Shown: in pieces, positions 1 through 7,153 of the stretch
Layout of the letters: each line of letters begins with the position of its first letter
Position numbering within the stretch: position 1 is the first letter of the stretch
Assembly (NCBI GenBank): GCA_015075645.1
Contig: JABTUF010000006.1
Span: 372,001-436,000 of the forward strand
Direction of reading: 5' to 3'
Origin: Burkholderiales bacterium
GTDB taxonomy: Bacteria > Pseudomonadota > Gammaproteobacteria > Burkholderiales > Casimicrobiaceae
Length of the DNA stretch: 64,000 bases
Notes under the pieces: generated by a model
Database searches by the model: none
What the model saw: only the letters and a program-made list of their open reading frames with translations
Told to the model about the DNA's origin: nothing
Made by a program: the position numbers and the translations under genes

Positions 1-127
1 CCGCGCGCCACGGCAACTCCAGATAGACATCCGCCTTCGCGATCGAGGCGGTGACGACCTCGACGCCGCGCGCCCGCTCGAGGGTCGCGACGCGTGCGGC
101 GATCGCGGAGGCCTGAGCGTCGGTCAT
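1..127 (-). CDS. N-terminal fragment of a TPM-domain-like protein
   Basis: The reverse strand reads from an ATG at 127 into the window edge without a stop, giving 42 residues. The segment LERARGVEVVTA followed by ADVYLELPW resembles the start of TPM (YgcG/Psb32-type) domains, which usually read as a helix, then GVEVVTA, then a short loop with Y-x-ELPW. A weak AGGCAG lies upstream of the ATG. Only the first quarter of a typical domain is visible, so the family is tentative. The gene runs off the left edge, so any membrane segments or partners are outside the window. Confidence 0.5.
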   Translation of the reverse strand, partial: MTDAQASAIAARVATLERARGVEVVTASIAKADVYLELPWRA

Positions 128-334
128 GCCGGGCTGCCTGCGCGCCGGCGGACGTGGCGGCGCGTGATGACGGGCGCAACCGCTGCGCGACGTCCCATCG
201 TCGCATCGGCGTTCCGTGAGGTCGAGCGCTCGCGTCGAGCAGCGGGCTGCTCATCATGTCCGTCGACGTAGCCACCGCGCCGCCGGCCGGACTTCCGTTC
301 GATCGTCAGGTTCGGGTTCGCCTCCAACCGAGCC

Positions 335-481
335 TCACGCCGCCTGCAGGAGAAACGCGACCTTCGCCGCCTGGTAGGGGAATACGATCCCCCCGCCTTC
401 GGCGCGCTCGAGCACACCGGCATCGAGCAATGCGGTGACGTCTCCGTGAACGGCCTTGACGTCCCTCCCGACGCGGCGGCG
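335..481 (-). pseudogene. Remnant of an HTH antitoxin-like regulator (TumA/COG4190-type)
   Basis: The reverse strand carries about 46 codons ending in TGA at 335-337. It contains RVGRDVKAVHGDVTALLDAG and then GGGIVFPYQAAKVAF. This matches the C-terminal half of small winged-HTH regulators (COG4190, TumA-like antitoxins), which normally have some 50 more N-terminal residues and a toxin gene (TumE/DUF6516) beside them. Here the reading frame continues upstream into arginine-rich nonsense with no start codon and no recognisable N-terminus, and no toxin gene is visible. I read it as a truncated remnant. Family assignment rests on the VGRDVKAVHGDV motif only. Confidence 0.5.
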
Positions 482-502
482 GCAGAAGCACAATCCTGCG
501 GG

Positions 503-550
503 GCCTTGCCGCCGCCGTGAAGCGGTGTCGGCTTGAACGCGAGGTCAGGC
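503..550 (-). other. Degenerate attC-like half site
   Basis: Reading the minus strand, GCCTGAC (550-544, overlapping the stop codon of the gene ending at 545) is followed by TTCAAGCCGACACCGCTTCA and a GC-rich complementary arm. This order resembles integron attC sites, where an RYYYAAC box precedes an AAGCCGAC...GCTTCG hairpin. The expected closing GTTRRRY box is not present, so the site looks eroded. It lies downstream of a small gene on the same strand, as a cassette recombination site would. Confidence 0.3.
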
Positions 551-772
551 CGCTTGCAACACACGACGGCGAACGGCTTGCGGGAGTTCGACTGGCACAA
601 AGAACGCTTCGGGATACAGGTAGTCATCGCCCGATTCATCGATGATTCGAAGCTGACCATGCTTCGACGCCTCCGCGTCGGAGATGGCATCGTACAGTTT
701 CCTCCGTTCGAGTGAAGCCGCATATCCATCGTTCTTGACGCAAACCACGAACTGTCTCGATCTCGATGCCAT
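545..772 (-). CDS. Small conserved hypothetical protein (75 aa)
   Basis: A 75-residue protein starting at ATG 772. It shows FVVCVKNDGYAASLE, HGQLRIIDESGDDYLYP and AFFVPVELPQAVRR. I recognise this as a common small conserved protein of proteobacteria with no established function; the compact alternating pattern suggests a small beta-rich fold. Its start lies 10 bases after the stop of the frameshifted gene at 783-1012, and the two probably formed one transcript. The sequence is intact here. GC content is visibly lower than in the housekeeping genes, fitting the accessory look of positions 1-2116. Confidence 0.8.
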   Translation of the reverse strand: MASRSRQFVVCVKNDGYAASLERRKLYDAISDAEASKHGQLRIIDESGDDYLYPEAFFVPVELPQAVRRRVLQAA

Positions 773-782
773 GGGTCAGATA

Positions 783-1012
783 TCAGAGAAAACGGTTGAT
801 CTTGAACTCACGCTTCCCGATGCCGTTTGCCTCGTACCAGTGCAACTCCGCAACAAGGAATCGCCGCCGGCCAGGCGCACGCGCGCGATGCCCTTGCGCT
901 TGCGCCATCGACCACGGCCATGGAGCTTTCGCAGGCGGCCGAGCTCGCGAATGCCGGAGCCGGTCGCGATGGTCTCCATCGCGTTGAGTTCACCGATGAT
1001 CTCGAAGTGCAT
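783..1012 (-). pseudogene. Small conserved hypothetical gene broken by a one-base frameshift
   Basis: From ATG 1012 the minus strand encodes MHFEIIGELNAMETIATGSG, then IRELGRLRKLHGRGRWRKRK and GIARVRL. The frame then runs into SLLRSCTGT. Shifting by one base near 848-856 gives AELHWYEANGIGKREFKINR and FL with a stop at 783. Proteins joining these two parts (ETIA..GIREL...GRWRK then AELHWYEAHGIG) are a familiar small family of about 76 residues. The 230-base length is exactly one base short of 77 codons. It is either a true one-base deletion or a sequencing error. Function unknown. Confidence 0.7.
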
Positions 1013-1058
1013 GGTGCCATCGTTGCGAATGGTGCGCCAGTGGTCAATTCGACACGTG

Positions 1059-1118
1059 GCCTGACGCTCAGCATCAGCGGCGGCGCGCAGCGCCGTCGGC
1101 TGCATGCTGTTGTTAGGC
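1059..1118 (-). other. attC-like integron recombination site
   Basis: A 60-base element. On the minus strand it opens with GCCTAAC (1118-1112) and closes with GTCAGGC (1065-1059), one base away from the GTTRRRY consensus. Between them AGCCGACGGCGC and GCGCCGCCGCT form an imperfect hairpin with one extra base, as attC sites do. Orientation fits a cassette whose gene is the OmpA-like gene ending at 1202. The next downstream gene starts 47 bases later. No integrase gene is in the window. The motif match is good; whether it recombines is unknown. Confidence 0.6.
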
Positions 1119-1201
1119 GCCTGTGGCGCATTGGGTTTCGCGCTGATCATCATCGGGTTTCTCCTGATGAAGATCGGTCGGCGTTCCTTCGCTGACCGCG
1201 G

Positions 1202-2116
1202 TCAGCGCGCCACCATCTCCACCCGGCGATTGGCGGACTTGCCGGCGTCGGAACGGTTTGTCTTCGCGGGGCTCAGCGACCCCACCCCATGCGCGGACAG
1301 GCGGCCCGCGGGAATCCCGTAGTGCGTGGTCAGCGCCGCCACGACGGCCTTAGCCCGGTTTAGCGACAGCGTCATGTTGTGCTCGAATGTTCCGTCCATG
1401 TCGGTATGCCCCACGATGAAGACCTGCAGCGACGGATCGGCCTTGAGGAACTGCCCAATCACGTCCAAAGCCGGCTTCGACTCTGGGGTGAGCACTGCCT
1501 TGTCGGTGTCGAAGAAGAGCCCGTCCAGCACGACCCTCCCCTCCGCCGCCAGCCCACGCTTCAGCGCCTCGGCCGTCACGGTCACCAGCCCCCTATCCAT
1601 CGCCTTCGCTTCCAGGATGTCGATCTCGTGGCGGGGTTTCATCACGGCGATCGCCACGTAGATTTCCGAGTGGTCCGACACCCGTTTCGCCGACAGATAC
1701 CACAGCGGAGAGGACGTGTATTTCATTCCGGTCACCCGCCCCCAGCGGCTCCCCGCCCACGACGGCCCACAGTCCTTATCTCCGCACTCGAACAGAACCG
1801 AGAACCCCGCGGCCTGCAGCGCCTCCTTGTAATTCGCGAGGATTTCGAACTGGGACCGGCCGGCCGGATTCTCGTAGAACAGACGGGAGAGGTTGCCGGT
1901 GGCCGTCATAGTACGGATGACTTCGTCGTCGGTCTTCCCCTGCGGATCGAGGGACGTCACGACCTTGTAAGTACTGTGGCCCAGGTCGTCCCGCCGCGAC
2001 ATCACGGATCCGTCGTACGGCTTCATGAGGGGATGATCCTGGGGCGCAGCGCCGGCGGACGACGCGGCTAGCAGGGCTCCGGCGAGAACAAGTGACGTCA
2101 TTCGGGTGATGGTCAT
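1202..2116 (-). CDS. OmpA-family outer-membrane protein with N-terminal DUF4892-like domain
   Basis: A 304-residue exported protein. The ATG at 2116 was chosen because GGAGAG lies eight bases upstream and a signal peptide (TSLVLAGALLAASSAGA) follows at once; an earlier in-frame ATG at 2206 lacks both. Residues 30-180 resemble DUF4892, including the FECGDKDCG segment. Residues 195-304 form an OmpA peptidoglycan-binding domain with FFDTDKAVLTPES, VGHTDMDGTFEHN and SANRRVEM. It should sit in the outer membrane or periplasm and bind peptidoglycan. It is followed by an attC-like site at 1059-1118 and has lower GC than the core genes, so it may have been acquired as a cassette. Confidence 0.85.
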   Translation of the reverse strand: MTITRMTSLVLAGALLAASSAGAAPQDHPLMKPYDGSVMSRRDDLGHSTYKVVTSLDPQGKTDDEVIRTMTATGNLSRLFYENPAGRSQFEILANYKEALQAAGFSVLFECGDKDCGPSWAGSRWGRVTGMKYTSSPLWYLSAKRVSDHSEIYVAIAVMKPRHEIDILEAKAMDRGLVTVTAEALKRGLAAEGRVVLDGLFFDTDKAVLTPESKPALDVIGQFLKADPSLQVFIVGHTDMDGTFEHNMTLSLNRAKAVVAALTTHYGIPAGRLSAHGVGSLSPAKTNRSDAGKSANRRVEMVAR

Positions 2117-2141
2117 TCGTGATCTCTCCAATTGGTTCGGG

Positions 2142-2678
2142 TCATGAGCCACATCCAGGCTCTGCGTAGCACCTCCGTAGTGCGCGTAACGCATAGTAGA
2201 CGGCATTCTCCAGCGGATTGTCGTAGTACTTCGCGCACGGCGCGAACCCGAGACTCTCGTAGAGCGCGCGCGCCTCGGTCATCCAGTCGAGCGTGTCGAG
2301 GCAGAGGGTACGGTACCCGATCGTCCGCGCAGCATCGACGATCGCACCCGCCAGCGCACGCCCGGCGCCGGTGCCGCGCGCACGCGGCTGCACGTACAGG
2401 CGCTTCACCTCGCCCACCGGCGGCGCGAACGCCGCGGGGAACGCGGACGGCGGCAGCGGGCGCAGGGCGATGCATCCGCAGGCGTCGCCCGGCGGTCCGG
2501 CGAGGAAGAGTCGCCCCTCGGGCGGCGCGTACTTGCCCGGCAGCGACGCGAGTTCGGCGTCGAAACCCTGGAAGCAGAGGTCGATGCCGATCGCGTGCGC
2601 GTACTCGACGAACAGCGCGCGCGCCAGCGCGATGTCGGCCGCACCGTTCGCGACGCGGATCGGCGGCGCGGCTTTCAA
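2142..2678 (-). CDS. GNAT-family N-acetyltransferase
   Basis: About 178 residues of the GNAT acetyltransferase fold. The acetyl-CoA loop region reads VGEVKRLYVQPRARGTGAGR, matching the V-x-R-x-x-Q/R-G-x-G/A pattern (here RARGTGAGR), followed by the typical ALYESLGF motif near the C-terminus. The start is uncertain. A TTG at 2678 overlaps the stop of the upstream cytidine deaminase gene (TTGA), which would give translational coupling; no better start is visible. Substrate cannot be deduced. The end, YDNPLENAVYYA, is typical of this GNAT subfamily. Confidence 0.8.
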   Translation of the reverse strand: MKAAPPIRVANGAADIALARALFVEYAHAIGIDLCFQGFDAELASLPGKYAPPEGRLFLAGPPGDACGCIALRPLPPSAFPAAFAPPVGEVKRLYVQPRARGTGAGRALAGAIVDAARTIGYRTLCLDTLDWMTEARALYESLGFAPCAKYYDNPLENAVYYALRALRRCYAEPGCGS

Positions 2679-3094
2679 TCGCGCGCGAACAGCGGCTCGA
2701 GCCAGGCCCGCGGCAGCAGATCCGCCACGCGCGAGGTCGTCTCGCCGGGCAGGATCACCTCGCACTCCAGGTTGCGCCGGTCGACCTGCACGATCAGTTC
2801 GCGGCAGCGGCCGCAGGGCGCGAGCACGCCCTCGTCGTCGAGCGCGACGATGCGCCGGATCGCGGTCTCGCGCGCCTTCAGCATCTCGGCGATCGCGGCG
2901 TGCTCGGCGCAGGTGCCGATGCCGCAGGCGAGATCGAGGTTGATGCCGGTGTAGATGCGCCCGGACGCGGTTTCGAGCGCCGCGGCCACGCCGCCGGCGG
3001 AGATCGACGGCTTCACCAACGCGAACTTGCCGAGCACGCGGCGCGCCTCGGCAACGAGCGCGTCGCGGGTGAGACGGGGAGCATCGCGGTTCAT
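2675..3094 (-). CDS. Cytidine deaminase-like zinc hydrolase
   Basis: A 139-residue protein of normal length for the cytidine/blasticidin deaminase family. It has the zinc and catalytic motif CAEHAA near residue 61 and the second zinc motif PCGRCRE near residue 93. GRIYTGINLDLACG precedes the first motif, as in family members that deaminate free nucleosides. The expected reaction is hydrolytic deamination of cytidine or deoxycytidine to uridine forms in pyrimidine salvage, though specificity is not proven. It starts at ATG 3094 and overlaps the GNAT gene by four bases. Confidence 0.85.
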   Translation of the reverse strand: MNRDAPRLTRDALVAEARRVLGKFALVKPSISAGGVAAALETASGRIYTGINLDLACGIGTCAEHAAIAEMLKARETAIRRIVALDDEGVLAPCGRCRELIVQVDRRNLECEVILPGETTSRVADLLPRAWLEPLFARD

Positions 3095-3188
3095 CGCGCT
3101 CCAGTCCGGTTCGAAGGGCCGGACAGGCTACGCTTTCACGGCGGAGGTGTCCACCCGCCGCGGCGTCAGGCGAACGGGGGTCGGCCGC

Positions 3189-3857
3189 TCAGGCCCGCTC
3201 GCAGGTTCCGACCTTGAACTCGGTGCCGGGATATCCCGTCGAGAGTTCGCGCATCTTCGCGACTGCATTCGCCGGCGGGTCGCGGACGACGAGCAGCGAC
3301 TGAGTCACCGGCTGCGTGCGCCGCGTGGCGGCCGGGAGCGCGACGCCCAGGCGCGCGAGTTCGCTCGCGTGGGCGTTCGCCGCATCCTCGGTGCGGAACG
3401 CGCCGATCGCCACCGTGTAGCGGCCGCCGGGCGCGTCGACGACCGACACGTCGCGCAGGTTCATCGCACGAAGCTCGCCCGCGCGCCGGTCGGCCGCCGC
3501 GCGGTTCGAGTACGGCGCGAGCATCGGCGACCACAGTCCGGCCACGTCGACGCGCCGCGTCGACGTGAGCTTGCCGATCCCGAGCGGCTCGAGATCGGCG
3601 AGCACCTTCGCGCGTTCCGCGTCGCTGAACGGGCCCCATTCGACGCACACGTCGGCGAGCGAGGCGACCTTCGCCGGTCCGAGCGCCGCGACCTCCTGCG
3701 GCGAAAGGAGCTTGATCTTGTCGGGCTGCACCTGCTCGGAGAGCCGGACGGCCTCGCCGCTCGATCCGCCGTCGAGGCGTGTGTACGCGAACAGCGTCAG
3801 GTTCGCGAGGAGGAGCAGGACGAGGACGGTTCGCATGGATCGCCGCGGCCGGCTCAC
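3189..3857 (-). CDS. SPOR-domain membrane-anchored protein
   Basis: About 222 residues. A short cytoplasmic start is followed by one hydrophobic segment (VLVLLLLANLTLFAY), then an extracytoplasmic region. Around residues 72-170 the sequence contains CVEWGPF and later GGRYTVAIGAFRTEDAANA, which look like two SPOR-type repeats that bind denuded glycan strands at the septum. The GTG at 3857 overlaps the stop of the coaX-like gene (GTGA); an ATG at 3836 is an alternative. The order birA, coaX, SPOR protein is common in betaproteobacteria, so it is most likely the last gene of that operon. Confidence 0.75.
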   Translation of the reverse strand: MSRPRRSMRTVLVLLLLANLTLFAYTRLDGGSSGEAVRLSEQVQPDKIKLLSPQEVAALGPAKVASLADVCVEWGPFSDAERAKVLADLEPLGIGKLTSTRRVDVAGLWSPMLAPYSNRAAADRRAGELRAMNLRDVSVVDAPGGRYTVAIGAFRTEDAANAHASELARLGVALPAATRRTQPVTQSLLVVRDPPANAVAKMRELSTGYPGTEFKVGTCERA

Positions 3858-4594
3858 GCATCCGCGAGCGCCAGCGCGCCTTCGAGCACGAGATTATCCA
3901 CGACCTCCACCGGCGCAGCGAGATGGCGGGCGAGTTCGCCCGCGGCACCGCCGGTGACGAGGCAAGGCACCGACGCGTCACCGCGACGCAGGCGTTCGCG
4001 CACCTGCTCGATCGCGCCGGTCGCGGCGGCGAGCACGCCGGTCGCCGCGGCGTCGGCGTTGCTGGTCGGAAAGTCGCTCCACTGCCCCCGCACCCTGCGC
4101 CACGCCGCCGACGCCTCGCCCAGCGCCTTCTGCATCGCGTTCAATCCGGGCAGCGCGAGTCCGCCGCGAAACACGCCGTCCTCGTCGAGCGCGTCGACGG
4201 TGATGAGCGTGCCTGCGCCGACGACGACGCGCGCGGCCGACGCGTCCGGATCGTCGAGCGCGCGGCGGCGGGCCGCGACGAGCGAGGTCCAGCGCGCCGG
4301 CGAGAGCGTCGCCGGTTCCTCGTAGCGATTGACGACGCCGCCCGCCTCGGCCGCGGGCACGATCCAGCGCATCGGGACGCGCCAGCGCGCGAGCTGCGCT
4401 TCCACGCGCACGCGCTGCGCTTCGCCGGCGGCGTTGACCCCGAGCGCACGCGAAGGCCGCGCGAGGTTCTGCCACTCGCGCAGGACCAGCGTGCCGATCT
4501 CGTTGTTCGCGACGACGCCCTGCGCCACCCAGCCGCGCGGGCCGGCGAGGCCCCACTTCATGCGCGAGCCGCCGATGTGGACGACGAGGATCAT
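3854..4594 (-). CDS. coaX: Type III pantothenate kinase homologue lacking key acidic residues
   Basis: A 246-residue protein with the length, position and overall pattern of CoaX, which phosphorylates pantothenate in CoA synthesis. NRYEEPATL, GAGTLITVDALDEDG, LPGLNAM and VTGGAAGEL match CoaX landmarks. Three normally acidic positions are changed. The N-terminal D-x-G-N-T-R motif reads HIGGSR (His6). The G-A-D-R motif reads SPAR (Ala100). The D-A-G-T motif reads GAGT (Gly126). In characterised enzymes these aspartates bind metal and ATP or act as base, so this copy may be inactive or act otherwise. It lies 48 bases after birA and overlaps the SPOR gene. Confidence 0.8.
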   Translation of the reverse strand: MILVVHIGGSRMKWGLAGPRGWVAQGVVANNEIGTLVLREWQNLARPSRALGVNAAGEAQRVRVEAQLARWRVPMRWIVPAAEAGGVVNRYEEPATLSPARWTSLVAARRRALDDPDASAARVVVGAGTLITVDALDEDGVFRGGLALPGLNAMQKALGEASAAWRRVRGQWSDFPTSNADAAATGVLAAATGAIEQVRERLRRGDASVPCLVTGGAAGELARHLAAPVEVVDNLVLEGALALADA

Positions 4595-4642
4595 GTTCGG
4601 GGGTGACGCGAAGCGTCCGCCCGAATCACGGCGCCGGCCCCG

Positions 4643-5734
4643 TTACGCGCGCCGGAGCGAGAGTTCGCCGGAGAGGAAGCGCAGGCGGCGCGGGCCGTCG
4701 GCGAGCACCAGCGCCCCGCTCGCATCGACGCCGGCGACGCTGCCCTTCACCGCGCCGCCGTCGGGAAGCACGAGCTTCACCGGCTTGCCCTGGTAGGCGT
4801 GACGCTGCTGCCATTCGGCGGCGATCGGCGCGAAACCGTGCTCGGCGTAGGCCGCGAGCATCGACGCGACCTCGGAGATCAGGCGGGCGAGCACGCGATT
4901 GCGGTCGACCGCCTTCGCGCCGCGGCCGGCGACGGTCTGCAGGTCGGTCACCGGCTGCGGAATCTCACGGCGCACTTCGCGCGGCATCCGCACGTTGACG
5001 CCGACGCCGACGACGACCGTCGACGGGCCGAGCGCGTCGCCGTTCAGTTCGATCAGGATGCCGCCCAGCTTGTGGTGGCGGAACACGAGATCGTTCGGCC
5101 ACTTGAGTTCGACGCCGTCGAAGCCTTCCTTCTCGAGCGCGCGCGCGACGGCCACGCCCATCGCGAGCGACAGCCCCGCGAGGAAGCCTGCGCCCTGCTC
5201 GAAGCGCCAGCCGATCGAGAACGTGATCGAGCCGCCGGCGACCGCGGTCCACGCGCGGCCCTGACGGCCGCGTCCCGAGGTCTGCCACTCGGCGGCGAGC
5301 ACCGCGCCGTGGATGTCGCGACGCGGCGCGCGGCGGAGCAACTCGCTCGAGGTCGAGTCCATCTGGTCGGAGACCTCGATCTGCAGCGCGGGCGGCGTCG
5401 GATCGATGACCGGACGGTCGTTGCCGTTGAGCGCGAGGTCTTCCTCGACCGGCGCCTGCGGCTTGGGGGCGGGCGTACCGGGCTTGGCGACCTTGGCGCC
5501 GAAGTCCACGAGCATCGAGCGGACCGCATTGGCGTCGAGGAAATCGGGCGCGGCCTTGAGACGGTAGCCGAGGCCACGCACCCGTTCGAGCGACAGGCCC
5601 GCGGTCTCCGCCTGCCGCAGGAGCTGCGAAACGCGGGCGCGCGTCAGCCCCACCTTCGCGGCGAGGTCCTCGCCCGAGTGGAAATCGCCATCCGAAAGCT
5701 GGCGCAGCAGCGTGAAACTGAGCGGAGTAAGCAC
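4643..5734 (-). CDS. birA: Biotin operon repressor / biotin-[acetyl-CoA-carboxylase] ligase
   Basis: A 363-residue bifunctional BirA. Residues 1-62 form a winged helix (EDLAAKVGLTRARVSQLLRQ, then VRGLGYRL) for operator binding. Residues about 120-310 are the ligase core with the biotinyl-AMP loop GRGRQG (154-159) and KWPND (211-215). The C-terminal SH3-like domain follows. It activates biotin and attaches it to carboxylase carrier domains. The start is a GTG at 5734 with GAGGAAGG just upstream. Residues 81-118 are a proline-rich linker that makes the protein about 40 residues longer than E. coli BirA. First gene of birA - coaX - SPOR. Confidence 0.92.
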   Translation of the reverse strand: MLTPLSFTLLRQLSDGDFHSGEDLAAKVGLTRARVSQLLRQAETAGLSLERVRGLGYRLKAAPDFLDANAVRSMLVDFGAKVAKPGTPAPKPQAPVEEDLALNGNDRPVIDPTPPALQIEVSDQMDSTSSELLRRAPRRDIHGAVLAAEWQTSGRGRQGRAWTAVAGGSITFSIGWRFEQGAGFLAGLSLAMGVAVARALEKEGFDGVELKWPNDLVFRHHKLGGILIELNGDALGPSTVVVGVGVNVRMPREVRREIPQPVTDLQTVAGRGAKAVDRNRVLARLISEVASMLAAYAEHGFAPIAAEWQQRHAYQGKPVKLVLPDGGAVKGSVAGVDASGALVLADGPRRLRFLSGELSLRRA

Positions 5735-5928
5735 TAACCTTCCTCGGCCCGCAGCAAAGCCTTGAAGTGTAACAGAAAGGGGCGAAAAACACACCCCCAT
5801 TCGGCCCTCCCGGTCGAACTTGGGGCCCGATTCTGATCCCGCAAGGGGCTCGGGGGCCGCCTGCCCCAGGTTGGAGCACGCTGCGCCGCGGAAATTCCCG
5901 GCCCGGGCGACGTTCCCGCCCGCGACGG

Positions 5929-7008
5929 TCAGGTCTTCAGCACCCCGCGCCGGATCTGGTCGAGTTCGATCGACTCGAACAGCGCGCGGAAATTGCCCTC
6001 GCCGAAGCCCTCGTTGCCCTTGCGCTGGATGATCTCGAAGAAGATCGGCCCGATCGCGTTCTTCGTGAAGATCTGCAGCAGCATCTCGTCGCGCGCGGGG
6101 GCGCCGTCGAGCAGGATGCGGTTCCGTCGCAGGCGCTCGGTGTCCTCGCGGTGTCCGGGGAGGCGGGTCGCGAGCTGCTCGTAGTAGGTGTCGAGCGTGT
6201 CCTGGAACGCGACGCCGCGCGCGGTCAGCGCCTCCACCGTCGCGTGGATGTCGGCGGTCGACAGCGCCACGTGCTGGATGCCCTCGCCGCGGTAGTCGAC
6301 GAGGTACTCCTGGATCTGGCTCTTGTCGTCGGACGACTCGTTGATCGGGATGCGGATCTTGCCGCAGGGGCTCGTCATCGCCTTCGACTTCAACCCGGTG
6401 AGCTTGCCCTCGATGTCGAAGTAGCGGACCTCGCGGAAGTTGAACAGTCGCTCGTAGAAGCCGGCCCACTCGTCCATCCGCCCGCGGTACACGTTGTGCG
6501 TCAGGTGGTCGATCGAGGCGAGCCCCGCGCCCGCCGGATGCTGGTCGACACCCGGCAGCGGCACGAAGTCGATGTCGTAGATCGACACGCCGCGTCCGTC
6601 GCGCTCGTAGCGGTCGACGAGGTAGACGAGCGAGTCGCCGATGCCCTTGATCGCTGGGATCGCGAGTTCCATCGGCGCCGGATGCGATTCGACGCCCCAC
6701 GCGCCGTTCGCCACGCAGGCCTTGTACGCGCGCGCCGCGTCCGCGACGCGGAAGGCGATCGCGCAGATCGACGGCCCGTGCACGCGCGCGAACGACTGCG
6801 CGAACGATGCGGGCTCGGCGTTGACGATGAAGTTCACGCCGCCCTGCCGGTAGAGCAGCACGTTCTTGCTGCGGTGCTTCGCGACCGCGACGAAACCCAT
6901 CCGCTCGAACAGCGCACCGAGCGCCGCCGGATCGGGCGCCGCGTACTCGATGAACTCGAAACCGTCGGTCCCGAGCGGGTTGTCCCACAGGTCGGTGCGC
7001 GTTCCCAT
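5929..7008 (-). CDS. hpd: 4-hydroxyphenylpyruvate dioxygenase
   Basis: A 359-residue enzyme of normal length. It converts 4-hydroxyphenylpyruvate to homogentisate in tyrosine breakdown. The vicinal-oxygen-chelate fold is evident. The three iron ligands are the His in SIDHLTHNVYRG, the His in GIQHVALST and the Glu in GPIFFEIIQRKG; the C-terminal GFGEGNFRALFESIE helix is diagnostic. The ATG at 7008 is preceded by GGGAGGACCG. No other tyrosine-pathway gene is adjacent. The divergent AsnC-type regulator that starts near 7154 is the natural candidate to control it, through the direct repeats at 7078-7120. Confidence 0.95.
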   Translation of the reverse strand: MGTRTDLWDNPLGTDGFEFIEYAAPDPAALGALFERMGFVAVAKHRSKNVLLYRQGGVNFIVNAEPASFAQSFARVHGPSICAIAFRVADAARAYKACVANGAWGVESHPAPMELAIPAIKGIGDSLVYLVDRYERDGRGVSIYDIDFVPLPGVDQHPAGAGLASIDHLTHNVYRGRMDEWAGFYERLFNFREVRYFDIEGKLTGLKSKAMTSPCGKIRIPINESSDDKSQIQEYLVDYRGEGIQHVALSTADIHATVEALTARGVAFQDTLDTYYEQLATRLPGHREDTERLRRNRILLDGAPARDEMLLQIFTKNAIGPIFFEIIQRKGNEGFGEGNFRALFESIELDQIRRGVLKT

Positions 7009-7077
7009 CGGTCCTCCCGGAAGTGTCGCGGCGCGCCTTTCGGCCGGCCGGAAGCCTACGAGGATACGCCCGACCGC

Positions 7078-7120
7078 GGCGCATGATTCTTGCGTCCATG
7101 TGCCTGTTGGCGCATGATTC
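7078..7120. promoter_or_regulatory. 31-bp-spaced direct repeat between hpd and the AsnC-type regulator
   Basis: The 12-base sequence GGCGCATGATTC occurs exactly twice, at 7078-7089 and 7109-7120. The period of 31 bases is close to three helical turns, so both copies face the same side of the DNA. The repeat lies in the divergent intergenic region between hpd and an Lrp/AsnC regulator, a usual place for regulator binding. Binding itself is inferred. Confidence 0.55.
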
Positions 7121-7153
7121 ATGCCCACTCCTGCCCCGCCCCCCCCGCAACCG

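Noticed and set aside
1104..1200. Plus-strand reading frame with a membrane-helix-like segment (LGACGALGFALIIIGFLLMK)
   Set aside because: It begins inside the attC-like element and runs into the antisense of the OmpA-like gene. There is no ribosome site, and the rest of the frame is not protein-like.
2132..3217. Long plus-strand open frames across the deaminase and SPOR region
   Set aside because: High GC makes long antisense frames common. These are Arg/Ala/Pro-rich without domain patterns, whereas the minus-strand genes have clear motifs.
5735..5928. Possible BirA operator or terminator between hpd and birA
   Set aside because: I could not find a convincing palindrome or T-run. The CCCC/GGGG stretches are too irregular to call.
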